DNA from: Gammaproteobacteria bacterium
Lineage (GTDB): Bacteria > Pseudomonadota > Gammaproteobacteria > Burkholderiales > Rhodocyclaceae
Assembly: GCA_018819515.1 (NCBI GenBank)
Contig: JAHJPX010000006.1
Coordinates: forward strand, 62,001-126,000
Direction: 5' to 3'
Length of the DNA: 64,000 bases
The notes under the pieces were generated by a model. That model was not told the origin of the DNA, did not search any database, and was given only the letters and a program-made list of their open reading frames with translations. Positions 41,797-48,788 of the stretch are shown here, in pieces; the first letter of the stretch is position 1; every line of letters begins with the position of its first letter. The translations under genes and the position numbers were made by a program.

Positions 41797-42794
41797 GCGG
41801 CCTCCTCAAGACAGAGTTGCTCATTGGCGGCCTGGGCGAGAAAGAACTCGTCGGTGGCGGCCAGTTGGGCATCCATGGTAGTGAGCTGGTTCATCGCGTG
41901 GCGGAAACGCGCCGCGCCGGCGATGCCCTTGGTGTACCAGCTGATGTGCTTGCGCGCGATCTTGGCGCCCGTTTCCTCGCCGTAGAAATCGTACAGGTCG
42001 GCCAGGTGCCCGCGCAGGATGGCATGAATTTCGGCTGTGCCGGGCGATGCCGGCAGCGCGCCTGTTTTCAGATAGTGCTCGATCTCGCGGAACAGCCAGG
42101 GTCGGCCCTGCGCCGCGCGGCCGATCATCAAACCGTCGGCCTTCGTATGCTCCAGCACGAACTTCGCCTTCTGCGGCGTGGTGATGTCGCCGTTGGCGAT
42201 CACCGGAATCTTCACCAGCGTCTTCACCAGCGCGATGGTGTCGTACTCGGCCTCGCCCATGTACTGGTCGGCGCGGGTGCGGCCATGGATGGCGATGGCG
42301 CGCACGCCGCAATCCTCGGCGATGCGGGCGATGGCGGGGGCGTTCTTGTGCTGGCGGTTCCAGCCGGTGCGGAACTTCAGCGTCACCGGTGTGTTCGGTA
42401 CGGCATTCACCACGGCGGTGAGGATCTGCGCCACCAGCGGCTCGTCCTTCATCAGCGCCGAGCCGGACATCACGTTGCAGACCTTCTTGGCCGGGCAGCC
42501 CATGTTGATGTCGATGATCTGCGCGCCTTCATCGACGTTGTATTTGGCCGCCTCGCCCATCATGCGCGGGTCGGCGCCGGCGATCTGCACCGAGATCGGT
42601 TCCACCTCGCCGTCGTGGTTGGCGCGGCGGCGCGTCTTCGCGCTGCCATAGAGCAGCGAATTCGAGGTCACCATCTCCGACACCGCCAGCCCCGCGCCCA
42701 ACTGCTTGCACAGCTGGCGGAACGGGCGATCGGTGACCCCGGCCATGGGCGCGACGAATAGATTGTTGCGGAGCGTGTAGCCCAGGAAATTCAT
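41793..42794 (-). CDS. dusB: tRNA-dihydrouridine synthase B
   Basis: DusB reduces uridine in the tRNA D-loop with FMN and NADPH. The 333-residue product has NNLFVAPMAGVTDRPFRQLC, SEMVTSNSLLYGS, the signature IIDINMGCPAKKVCNVMSGSALM with the catalytic cysteine, AIHGRTRADQYMG, PVIANGDITTPQKAK and MIGRAAQGRPWLF. Start ATG 42794 (MNFLGYTL) is chosen over a frame seven codons longer. It is the first gene of dusB-fis-purH-pagP-purD, which points to growth-rate control through Fis. Confidence 0.97.
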   Translation of the reverse strand: MNFLGYTLRNNLFVAPMAGVTDRPFRQLCKQLGAGLAVSEMVTSNSLLYGSAKTRRRANHDGEVEPISVQIAGADPRMMGEAAKYNVDEGAQIIDINMGCPAKKVCNVMSGSALMKDEPLVAQILTAVVNAVPNTPVTLKFRTGWNRQHKNAPAIARIAEDCGVRAIAIHGRTRADQYMGEAEYDTIALVKTLVKIPVIANGDITTPQKAKFVLEHTKADGLMIGRAAQGRPWLFREIEHYLKTGALPASPGTAEIHAILRGHLADLYDFYGEETGAKIARKHISWYTKGIAGAARFRHAMNQLTTMDAQLAATDEFFLAQAANEQLCLEEAA

Positions 42795-42835
42795 GGCCGA
42801 GCGGGGAGTGGACAAGCGGGAATCGGAAGGCGCGA

Positions 42836-42841
42836 ATTCTA
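42836..42841 (-). promoter_or_regulatory. -10 box of the dusB-fis-pur promoter
   Basis: The minus strand reads TAGAAT about 42 bp before the dusB ATG. A good -35 is not visible. The remainder of the 216-nt gap to the next gene holds a short direct repeat (CGTCGGGCGACGTCGGG) and an SRE copy. Confidence 0.4.
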
Positions 42842-42968
42842 CCCCCAGCCGCCTAATTTTTGTGCAGCGTCGGGCGACGTCGGGAATTACATGCGGGCGC
42901 TACATCACGTTCCGCGGCAAGTGTTCGACGAAAGCCGTTGTTGATGCAGCGAAAGGTGCGGCTTCAGG

Positions 42969-42994
42969 TGGCGTACCGCCACGGCTGACTTTTT
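42969..42994 (-). repeat. SRE copy 14, after the diguanylate cyclase stop codon
   Basis: Minus strand AAAAAGTCAGCC, GTGGCG, gta, CGCCA with perfect stem. It starts 16 nt after the cyclase stop, in sense orientation. Confidence 0.92.
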
Positions 42995-43010
42995 GCGAAA
43001 TGCGCAGTCG

Positions 43011-44489
43011 TCACGCCGTCGCGGAGGTGTCGGCGACGCAAACGCGGTTGCGGCCACCGGCCTTGGCTTCGTAGAGTGCGCTGTCGGCGCGGCCGACGGT
43101 CTGTTCGGGGGGTTCGGCACCGTGGTATTCGGTCACGCCGATGCTGATCGTAACCGGGACATCCTTGTCATTCGCGACAAAGGGCGTGACCTGCACACGC
43201 TGCCGGAGCTCTTCGGCGATGCGCCGGGCTTCGCGCAGATCGCATCGCCTGAGCAGCATGAGCAGCTCCTCCCCGCCCCAGCGGACGATGATGTCGGACT
43301 CGCGCAGGCCGGCCTGCAGGCGTTTGGCGACGGCGGCCAGCACGTTGTCGCCCGCCAGGTGTCCGTGATGATCGTTGATGGCCTTGAAGTGGTCGATGTC
43401 GGCAAGCAGAATCGACATGCGCTGCGGTTCGCGGCGATGGTCGGCCAGCAGCTTGTCCATCAGGATGGTGAAGGCGTGGCGATTGAGCAGGCCGGTCAGC
43501 TTGTCGGTGGAGGCCATCTCCTCCATACGCTGCTGGTAGCCGCGCAATGCGAAATGGGCCAGCGAGACCACGACGATTGTGACCAGCAGGCTGATGGCGA
43601 TGTTGATCAACAGTGTCCTGCGGATGCCGGCCAGTGAGGCTTCCTGGTCCTGCTCGACGAATAGGTACCACTTCAGCTCTGGCATGTAGTTCACGTTGAG
43701 GATATGGGTGTCGCCGCGGGCGCCGACATACTGGTAGGATCCGGCCTCGTCCGCGAGGATGCCGTCCAGCAGCGGCCCGAGGCCGGGATTGCCGCGCAGG
43801 TCTATGCCGGCTTGGTTCGAGGTGTTGCCGAACAGGACGGTCTTGCCCGTGGCATCCACGAAGTAGATGGTCCGGTTGAAGCGCCGTTGGTGTTCGCCGA
43901 TCAGCTGGCGCACCGCGTCGACCGTCAGGCCGATGCCGGTGGCGCCGATGTAGTTGCCTGAGAAGTCATACACCCGGTAGTTTATGAAGATGGTCAGCGC
44001 ATCCTTGTTGGCCATGTCGGGGTCGACGTTGATCTCGTAGTCCTCGGGCAGGCTGCGGATGCGGTAGTACCACGCATCGCGCGGTTCCTTGGGCGAAACG
44101 CGCTTGAGGATGCCCTTGCCGGTGTAGTAAAGGCCGCTGCGCTCGGAGACGAAGAAACTGCTGAAGGCGCCGTAACGCGTCCTGACTTCCCGCAGGTAGT
44201 GGGTGATTTCGTCGACGTTGGCCTCGCCGTGCAGCACCCAGTTGCGCAGGAAGGTGTCGTGCGCCATGGTCGATGATATGAGCACCGGGCGCACCAGGTC
44301 CTTCTGAATCTCGGAGTAGATGTTGCTGGAGGTCAGCGGCAGGCTTTGGTCGACGATGGCGTTGAGGATGGAGCGCTTCGACACCTGATAGCTGATGATC
44401 GAAGTAGCCAGAAAGCCGGCCGTCAGCAACAGTGCCAGAAGAAGGAGCAGGCGGCGGCTGTCGAAGATGCGATGGCGGTGGCGGACCAT
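43011..44489 (-). CDS. membrane diguanylate cyclase with periplasmic Cache sensor
   Basis: The 492-residue protein has a signal anchor (LLLLLALLLTAGFLATSII) and a periplasmic dCache-type domain (about residues 40-285: YGAFSSFFVSERSGLYYTGKG, WYYRIRSLPEDYEINVD, GATGIGLTVDAVRQLI). A second span (LLINIAISLLVTIVVVSLAHFAL) precedes the GGDEF domain. The active site is RWGGEELL (GGEEL), and RESD five residues earlier fits the product-inhibition I-site. It should make c-di-GMP in response to a small external ligand. PilZ and HD-GYP genes lie 13-20 kb away. Confidence 0.95.
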   Translation of the reverse strand: MVRHRHRIFDSRRLLLLLALLLTAGFLATSIISYQVSKRSILNAIVDQSLPLTSSNIYSEIQKDLVRPVLISSTMAHDTFLRNWVLHGEANVDEITHYLREVRTRYGAFSSFFVSERSGLYYTGKGILKRVSPKEPRDAWYYRIRSLPEDYEINVDPDMANKDALTIFINYRVYDFSGNYIGATGIGLTVDAVRQLIGEHQRRFNRTIYFVDATGKTVLFGNTSNQAGIDLRGNPGLGPLLDGILADEAGSYQYVGARGDTHILNVNYMPELKWYLFVEQDQEASLAGIRRTLLINIAISLLVTIVVVSLAHFALRGYQQRMEEMASTDKLTGLLNRHAFTILMDKLLADHRREPQRMSILLADIDHFKAINDHHGHLAGDNVLAAVAKRLQAGLRESDIIVRWGGEELLMLLRRCDLREARRIAEELRQRVQVTPFVANDKDVPVTISIGVTEYHGAEPPEQTVGRADSALYEAKAGGRNRVCVADTSATA

Positions 44490-44571
44490 TGTCGGGGGCG
44501 ATGTCGAGCGGATGGTCCATCATACTATGGGCAGCTTGCCGCAATTGGCGTGCGGAGTCGTATTCGCGGTG

Positions 44572-45648
44572 CTACCAGCCGCGGGCACCGAACATCATGC
44601 GGCGGGCGACGAAGTGGCGGGCGGGAGGTAAGAGGTCGAGGGCGAGGAGGCCGGCGCCGCGCGCATGGCGCAGCAGGAAGTCGTCGTTGCTGAAGAGGTG
44701 CACCAGCGTGTCGGTGAAGCGCATGGCGCCATTGCGGTCCAGCTTGCGGGCGGCGTCGTAGCGCGCCAGCAGCTCGGGTGCGCCGGGGTCTTGCGCATCG
44801 GTGAGTGTGCGTGCGAGTTCGTAGATGTCGCGCAGCGCGAGGTTGAAACCCTGCCCCGCGACGGGGTGGAGCGTTTGCGCAGCATTGCCTATCCACACCT
44901 GGCGTGTCGCCACGACTGACTTTCGGTAGCGCAGGCCGAGCGGGAAGACGAACCGTTCGCCGACGGAAGTGAAGCGCACGCGGCCGCCGAAGCGGCGCTG
45001 CAGGGTGGCGACGAACTCCGCATCGCCGAGTGCGCCGACCTGTGTGGATTGTGCGGCGGCGCAGGTCATCACGACCGCGTAGTCCTTGCCCCACGGCAGC
45101 GCGGCGACCGGGCCTTCGGGCGTGAAGCGTTCCCAGGCGCGGCCGGCGTGCGGCTCGTCGGCCGTGGCGGTGCAGATGACGCCGTGCTGGCCGTAGTCGC
45201 GGACGATGGCGGATTCGTCGTCGACTGCGCCTTCGGCCCAGATGGTCAAGGGTGTGTCGGGTTGTTCATCGACCTTGGTATGCTCTCGAAAAACGATGTC
45301 GGTCTCCACCAGCGCCACGTCCAATGCGGTGGCGAGGTCGCCGGCCGCCAGCACGTAGCCGAGCGCGGGCACGCCTTCGTCCTCTGCGGTGAGTCTGGTG
45401 CGCCCGAGGCCGCCCTGGTGAGAAATGTGGATCGTTGTGATGGCGGTGTGCGGGATGGTGTTCCAGACACCCAGCCATTCGAGGATCTGTCGTGCGCCGT
45501 GCGAGAGTGCGAGGATGCGCTTGTCTTCCTTTGCGGCGCCGCGTGCGCGGGCGTCGACAATCTCCGATTCGACTCCGTTGCGATGCAGGGCCAGCGCTAT
45601 CGCCATCCCCGCAGGCCCCCCGCCAACGACGGTGACCGAAACGCTCAC
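44572..45648 (-). CDS. ubiH: UbiH-type FAD monooxygenase of ubiquinone synthesis
   Basis: The 358-residue flavoprotein has the dinucleotide fold SVTVVGGGPAGMAIALAL, the central RILALSHGARQILEWLG and the C-terminal FAD motif WIGNAAQTLHPVAGQGFNLALRD. These place it in the UbiH/UbiF/VisC family that hydroxylates the ubiquinone ring. It starts at GTG 45648, overlapping the pepP stop (GTGA); pepP-ubiH is a classical pair. An SRE copy encodes KSVVATRQ at residues 242-250, where E. coli UbiH has ARSITHRT with the same spacing to GNAAQT. Confidence 0.95.
   Translation of the reverse strand: MSVSVTVVGGGPAGMAIALALHRNGVESEIVDARARGAAKEDKRILALSHGARQILEWLGVWNTIPHTAITTIHISHQGGLGRTRLTAEDEGVPALGYVLAAGDLATALDVALVETDIVFREHTKVDEQPDTPLTIWAEGAVDDESAIVRDYGQHGVICTATADEPHAGRAWERFTPEGPVAALPWGKDYAVVMTCAAAQSTQVGALGDAEFVATLQRRFGGRVRFTSVGERFVFPLGLRYRKSVVATRQVWIGNAAQTLHPVAGQGFNLALRDIYELARTLTDAQDPGAPELLARYDAARKLDRNGAMRFTDTLVHLFSNDDFLLRHARGAGLLALDLLPPARHFVARRMMFGARGW
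44900..44923 (-). repeat. SRE copy 15, inside ubiH, sense
   Basis: Minus strand GAAAGTCAGTC, GTGGCG, aca, CGCCA. It is read as RKSVVATRQ, just before the conserved FAD motif. Confidence 0.88.
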
Positions 45649-46952
45649 GACTTCACCTCGGCCATGACGGCCTCGACGTCGGCGACGGATTTCGGCGCGG
45701 CGGTGGTGAGAATTTCGCAGCCGTTGAGTGTAACGAGCGCGTCGTCCTCGATGCGGACGCCGATGTTATGGAAGGCGGTGGGCACGTCGTCGGCCGGGCG
45801 GATGTAGCAGCCGGGTTCGATGGTCAGCACCATGCCGGGCACGAGGATGCGCCAATCATCGCCGGTCTTGTATTCGCCGACGTCGTGTACGTCCATGCCC
45901 AGCCAATGACTGGTGCGGTGCATGTAGAAGCGCTTGTAGCTTTCCGATTCGATCACGGAGTCGACGCTCCCTTGCAGCAGTTTGAGGTCGATAATGCCCT
46001 GCGCCAGCACCTTCAGCGCGGCTTCGTGCGGCGTCATGAAGTGCACGCCCGGCTTGACGGCCGCGATGGCGGCGCTTTGCGCATCCAGTACCAGTTGATA
46101 GACGTCGCGCTGCGGGCCGGAGTAGCGGCCGTTGACCGGGAACGTACGCGTGATGTCGGAGGCGTAGCCGTCGAGTTCGCAGCCGGCGTCGATCAGCACC
46201 AGTTCGCCGTCCTGCATCTGGCGGTCGTTGTTGATGTAGTGGAGAACGCAGGCGCCGGGGCCGGAGGCGACGATGCTGGTGTAGGCGGGAAACTGGCTGC
46301 CCTGGCGGCGGAATTCGTGCAGGAATTCGGCTTCGATCTCGTATTCGTAGCGGCCAGGCGCGGCGGCGCGCATGGCGCGGCGATGGCCGGCGGCGGCGAT
46401 GTCGGCGGCGCGACGCATCAGCGCGATTTCGTGGCTGTCCTTGACCAGCCGCATTTCGTCGAGCGCGGCGCGCAGGTCGTGGATCGCCGTCGGCGCGCGT
46501 TTGCCGGCGCGGCTTTGCGCACGCACAGCGTTCAGCGCCTTACCGATGCGCGTATCCCATTCCGGCTCGAAGCCGAGCGAATGCCAGAGCGCGGGCTGGT
46601 TGGCGATCAACTCGGGCAGTTTTTCGTCGAGTTGTGAAATCGAATACGTCTCGTCGAAGCCGAAAGCTTCCTTCGCGCCTTCCGGGCCATAGCGGTAGCC
46701 GTCCCAGATTTCCTTGTCGGGATCGCGGTCGCGGCAGAAGAGGATGCTTTGCGGAGTATTGCCGGCGATGAGTACCAGCACACCTTCTGGTTCGGGGAAG
46801 CCGCTCAGGTAGTGGAAGTAGCTGTCGGCGCGATACGGGTAGGGCGTGTCGCGGTTGCGCGTCTTCTCGGTCGCCGTCGGCAGGATGGCGACGCCTTCGC
46901 CCATGCGGGCGATCAGTCGGGCGCGGCGGTCGACGAAGGGTGTGATGTCCAT
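45645..46952 (-). CDS. pepP: Xaa-Pro aminopeptidase (aminopeptidase P)
   Basis: PepP removes N-terminal residues that precede proline, using two metal ions. The 435-residue product has the creatinase-like N-terminal domain (FVDRRARLIARMGEGVAILPTA, SDSYF-type YRADSYFHYLSGFPEPEGVLVL) and the pita-bread core with metal ligands in LVLIDAGCELDGYASDITRTFPV, HRTSHWLGMDVHDVG and LTIEPGCYI. ATG 46952 is used; the long upstream extension is antisense-type sequence over murU. A TATAAT on the minus strand about 7 nt upstream is too close to be its own promoter start. Confidence 0.96.
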   Translation of the reverse strand: MDITPFVDRRARLIARMGEGVAILPTATEKTRNRDTPYPYRADSYFHYLSGFPEPEGVLVLIAGNTPQSILFCRDRDPDKEIWDGYRYGPEGAKEAFGFDETYSISQLDEKLPELIANQPALWHSLGFEPEWDTRIGKALNAVRAQSRAGKRAPTAIHDLRAALDEMRLVKDSHEIALMRRAADIAAAGHRRAMRAAAPGRYEYEIEAEFLHEFRRQGSQFPAYTSIVASGPGACVLHYINNDRQMQDGELVLIDAGCELDGYASDITRTFPVNGRYSGPQRDVYQLVLDAQSAAIAAVKPGVHFMTPHEAALKVLAQGIIDLKLLQGSVDSVIESESYKRFYMHRTSHWLGMDVHDVGEYKTGDDWRILVPGMVLTIEPGCYIRPADDVPTAFHNIGVRIEDDALVTLNGCEILTTAAPKSVADVEAVMAEVKS

Positions 46953-46959
46953 CGCCCGA

Positions 46960-47703
46960 TTATAGGTGCGAGCGGACTTCCTCATCGAGCGCGGCGAGGC
47001 GCTCGGGTGTGCCGACATCGACCCATCGGCCGGTATGGATTTGGCCCGAGACGCGGTCCGCCGCCATCGCCTCGCGCAGCAGCGGCGCGAGTCTGGCGGA
47101 TTTGCCGCGCTCGACGGTGGCGAACAGTTCGGGGCGATATAGGCCGATGCCGGAAAAAGTGTGGAGCGTTGCTCCATCCCTCGCTTCGCTCGGGACCGCC
47201 ACTTCGTGGCGTCCTGCGCCCTGCGGGCTGGTCAGCCGTGGTGGTACGCCGAGCACGCGGCCATTTTGCAGGTCGAAGTCGCCGTTCGGGTGGTGCGGCG
47301 GGTTGGGCACCAGGACGAGGTGGGCGAGGTCACGCTCGGCCAGCATCGGTAGCGCGGCGAAATCGAGGTCGCACCAGATGTCGCCATTGACGACGAGGAA
47401 GATGTCGTTGCCAAGCAGGGGTAAGGCATTGGCGATGCCGCCCGCCGATTCAAGCGCGCCAGGCGGCTCTTCCGAGTAACGGATCGAAACGCCCCATGCG
47501 GAGCCGTCGTCGAGCAGCGCCTCGATGTGGTCGCCCAGATGCGCGTGGTTGATGACAATGTCGCGAAAACCGGCTCTCGCAAGTCGTTCGAGATGCCAGA
47601 CGATCAGCGGCTTGCCGGCGACGGGAAGCAACGGCTTCGGCGTGCGGTCGGTCAGCGGCCGCATGCGCTCGCCGCGGCCGGCTGCGAGAATCATGCACCT
47701 CAA
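46960..47703 (-). CDS. murU: N-acetylmuramate alpha-1-phosphate uridylyltransferase MurU
   Basis: MurU makes UDP-MurNAc from recycled MurNAc-1-phosphate, bypassing fosfomycin-sensitive MurA. The product has the nucleotidyltransferase start MILAAGRGERMRPLTDRTPKPLLPV, then VINHAHLGDHIEALL, LVVNGDIWCDLDF and GRWVDVGTPERL. It starts at TTG 47703 (overlapping the amgK TGA) or ATG 47694. Compared with Pseudomonas MurU there are about 22 extra residues between GDFDLQNGRV and TLHTFSGIGLY. They are encoded by an SRE copy plus four tiny hairpins (47163-47250), an in-frame insertion. Confidence 0.93.
   Translation of the reverse strand: MRCMILAAGRGERMRPLTDRTPKPLLPVAGKPLIVWHLERLARAGFRDIVINHAHLGDHIEALLDDGSAWGVSIRYSEEPPGALESAGGIANALPLLGNDIFLVVNGDIWCDLDFAALPMLAERDLAHLVLVPNPPHHPNGDFDLQNGRVLGVPPRLTSPQGAGRHEVAVPSEARDGATLHTFSGIGLYRPELFATVERGKSARLAPLLREAMAADRVSGQIHTGRWVDVGTPERLAALDEEVRSHL
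47163..47228. repeat. cluster of four 3-nt-loop hairpins inside murU
   Basis: From left to right: GGAGC-gtt-GCTCC, a CCC...GGG stem with CGC-ttc-GC inside, CGCCAC-ttc-GTGGCG (the same stem as the SRE) and GCCC-tgc-GGGC. They sit next to SRE copy 16 and together form the in-frame insertion in murU. Confidence 0.75.
47230..47250 (+). repeat. SRE copy 16, inside murU, antisense
   Basis: GGTCAGCC, GTGGTG, gta, CGCC; the 5' A-run is replaced. It is read in murU as GVPPRLTS. Confidence 0.8.
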
Positions 47704-48707
47704 AATGTGTACCCCGCGTCGGCCTGGCGGTTCTCGACGGCGTCGAGAATGCGCAACAGCGGTGTCAGTTCGCGGTAGCGTTCGCAGGCGGTACGCAGGT
47801 AGCGGGCGACCAGCGGCATGTCCTTGAGGTAGCCGTCCTTGCCGTCACGGTGGCAGAGCCGCGCGAAGATGCCGAGTACTTTTACGTGGCGCTGTACGCC
47901 CATCCATTCATAGTCGCGATGGAATTCGCCGAAGTCCGCGCGCACTGGCAGTCCGGCCTTCCTCGCCGCCTGCCAGTAGCGTGCCAGCCAGTCGAGCGTT
48001 TGTTCCTCCGGCCATTCGATGTAGGCATCCTTGAACAGCGAGACGAGGTCGTAGCTGACGGGGCCGTAGACGGCGTCCTGGAAGTCGATGATGCCCGGAT
48101 TTGGCTCGGCGACCATCAGGTTGCGCGAATGGTAGTCGCGATGAACATAGACCGACGGTTCGGCGAGATTGACGGCCATGATCTTTTCGCAAACCGCAGC
48201 GAGTTGCGCCGACTGACTTTCCGTCAGGTCCAGTTCGATGTGCTTCGCCAGATACCATTCCGGGAACAGGTCAAGTTCGCGCTTCAGCAATACGCGGTCG
48301 TAGGGCGGTAGTTGATCCGGCTTGCTGGCCAGTTGAATCCTGATCAGCGCGTCGATGGCGGCGCGATAGTGCGCATCGGCATTGGCGTTCGTGAGGCCGG
48401 CGAGATAGGTGGTCGAACCGAGGTCGGAGAGCAGTAGGTAGCCGTGTTCGAGGTCGCTAGCGAAGACTTCTGGCACATGCGTCCCGGCATCGTAAAAGAG
48501 CCGCTGCACGTGAAGCCAGGGATTGAGGTCCTCGTGGTCGGGCGGCGCGTCCATGACGATCCGGCTGCTGCCGTCGTCGAAGGTGGCACGCAGATAGCGC
48601 CGGAAGCTGGCGTCGGCCGAGGCGGGGGCAAGGGAAAAATCGCGTCCGGGCAGTAGCGCGCGGAGCCATTCGATGATCTCTTGCTGCCTTTGCTGCTGGG
48701 CGTTCAC
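47700..48707 (-). CDS. amgK: anomeric MurNAc/GlcNAc kinase AmgK
   Basis: AmgK phosphorylates MurNAc at the anomeric position, the step before MurU in cell-wall recycling. The 335-residue product has the aminoglycoside-phosphotransferase fold: SFRRYLRATFDDGSSRIVMDAPP at the nucleotide site, the catalytic loop VYVHRDYHSRNLMV and the metal site GIIDFQDAVYGPVSYDLVSLFKD. It starts at GTG 48707 and is coupled to murU by a stop-start overlap. It diverges from lptD. Confidence 0.93.
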   Translation of the reverse strand: MNAQQQRQQEIIEWLRALLPGRDFSLAPASADASFRRYLRATFDDGSSRIVMDAPPDHEDLNPWLHVQRLFYDAGTHVPEVFASDLEHGYLLLSDLGSTTYLAGLTNANADAHYRAAIDALIRIQLASKPDQLPPYDRVLLKRELDLFPEWYLAKHIELDLTESQSAQLAAVCEKIMAVNLAEPSVYVHRDYHSRNLMVAEPNPGIIDFQDAVYGPVSYDLVSLFKDAYIEWPEEQTLDWLARYWQAARKAGLPVRADFGEFHRDYEWMGVQRHVKVLGIFARLCHRDGKDGYLKDMPLVARYLRTACERYRELTPLLRILDAVENRQADAGYTF

Positions 48708-48730
48708 GCTGAGTGGTCCGGTCGGAATGC

Positions 48731-48746
48731 TAGAATTGAAATTCTA
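48731..48746. promoter_or_regulatory. palindromic divergent promoter of lptD and amgK
   Basis: TAGAAT-TGAA-ATTCTA gives a -10-like TAGAAT on both strands, centred 31 bp from the amgK GTG and about 50 bp from the lptD ATG. No clear -35 is seen on either side. Confidence 0.45.
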
Positions 48747-48788
48747 TCATTGGCCTTCAGCGCGCCCGATGCGCGACGATATCGAACG

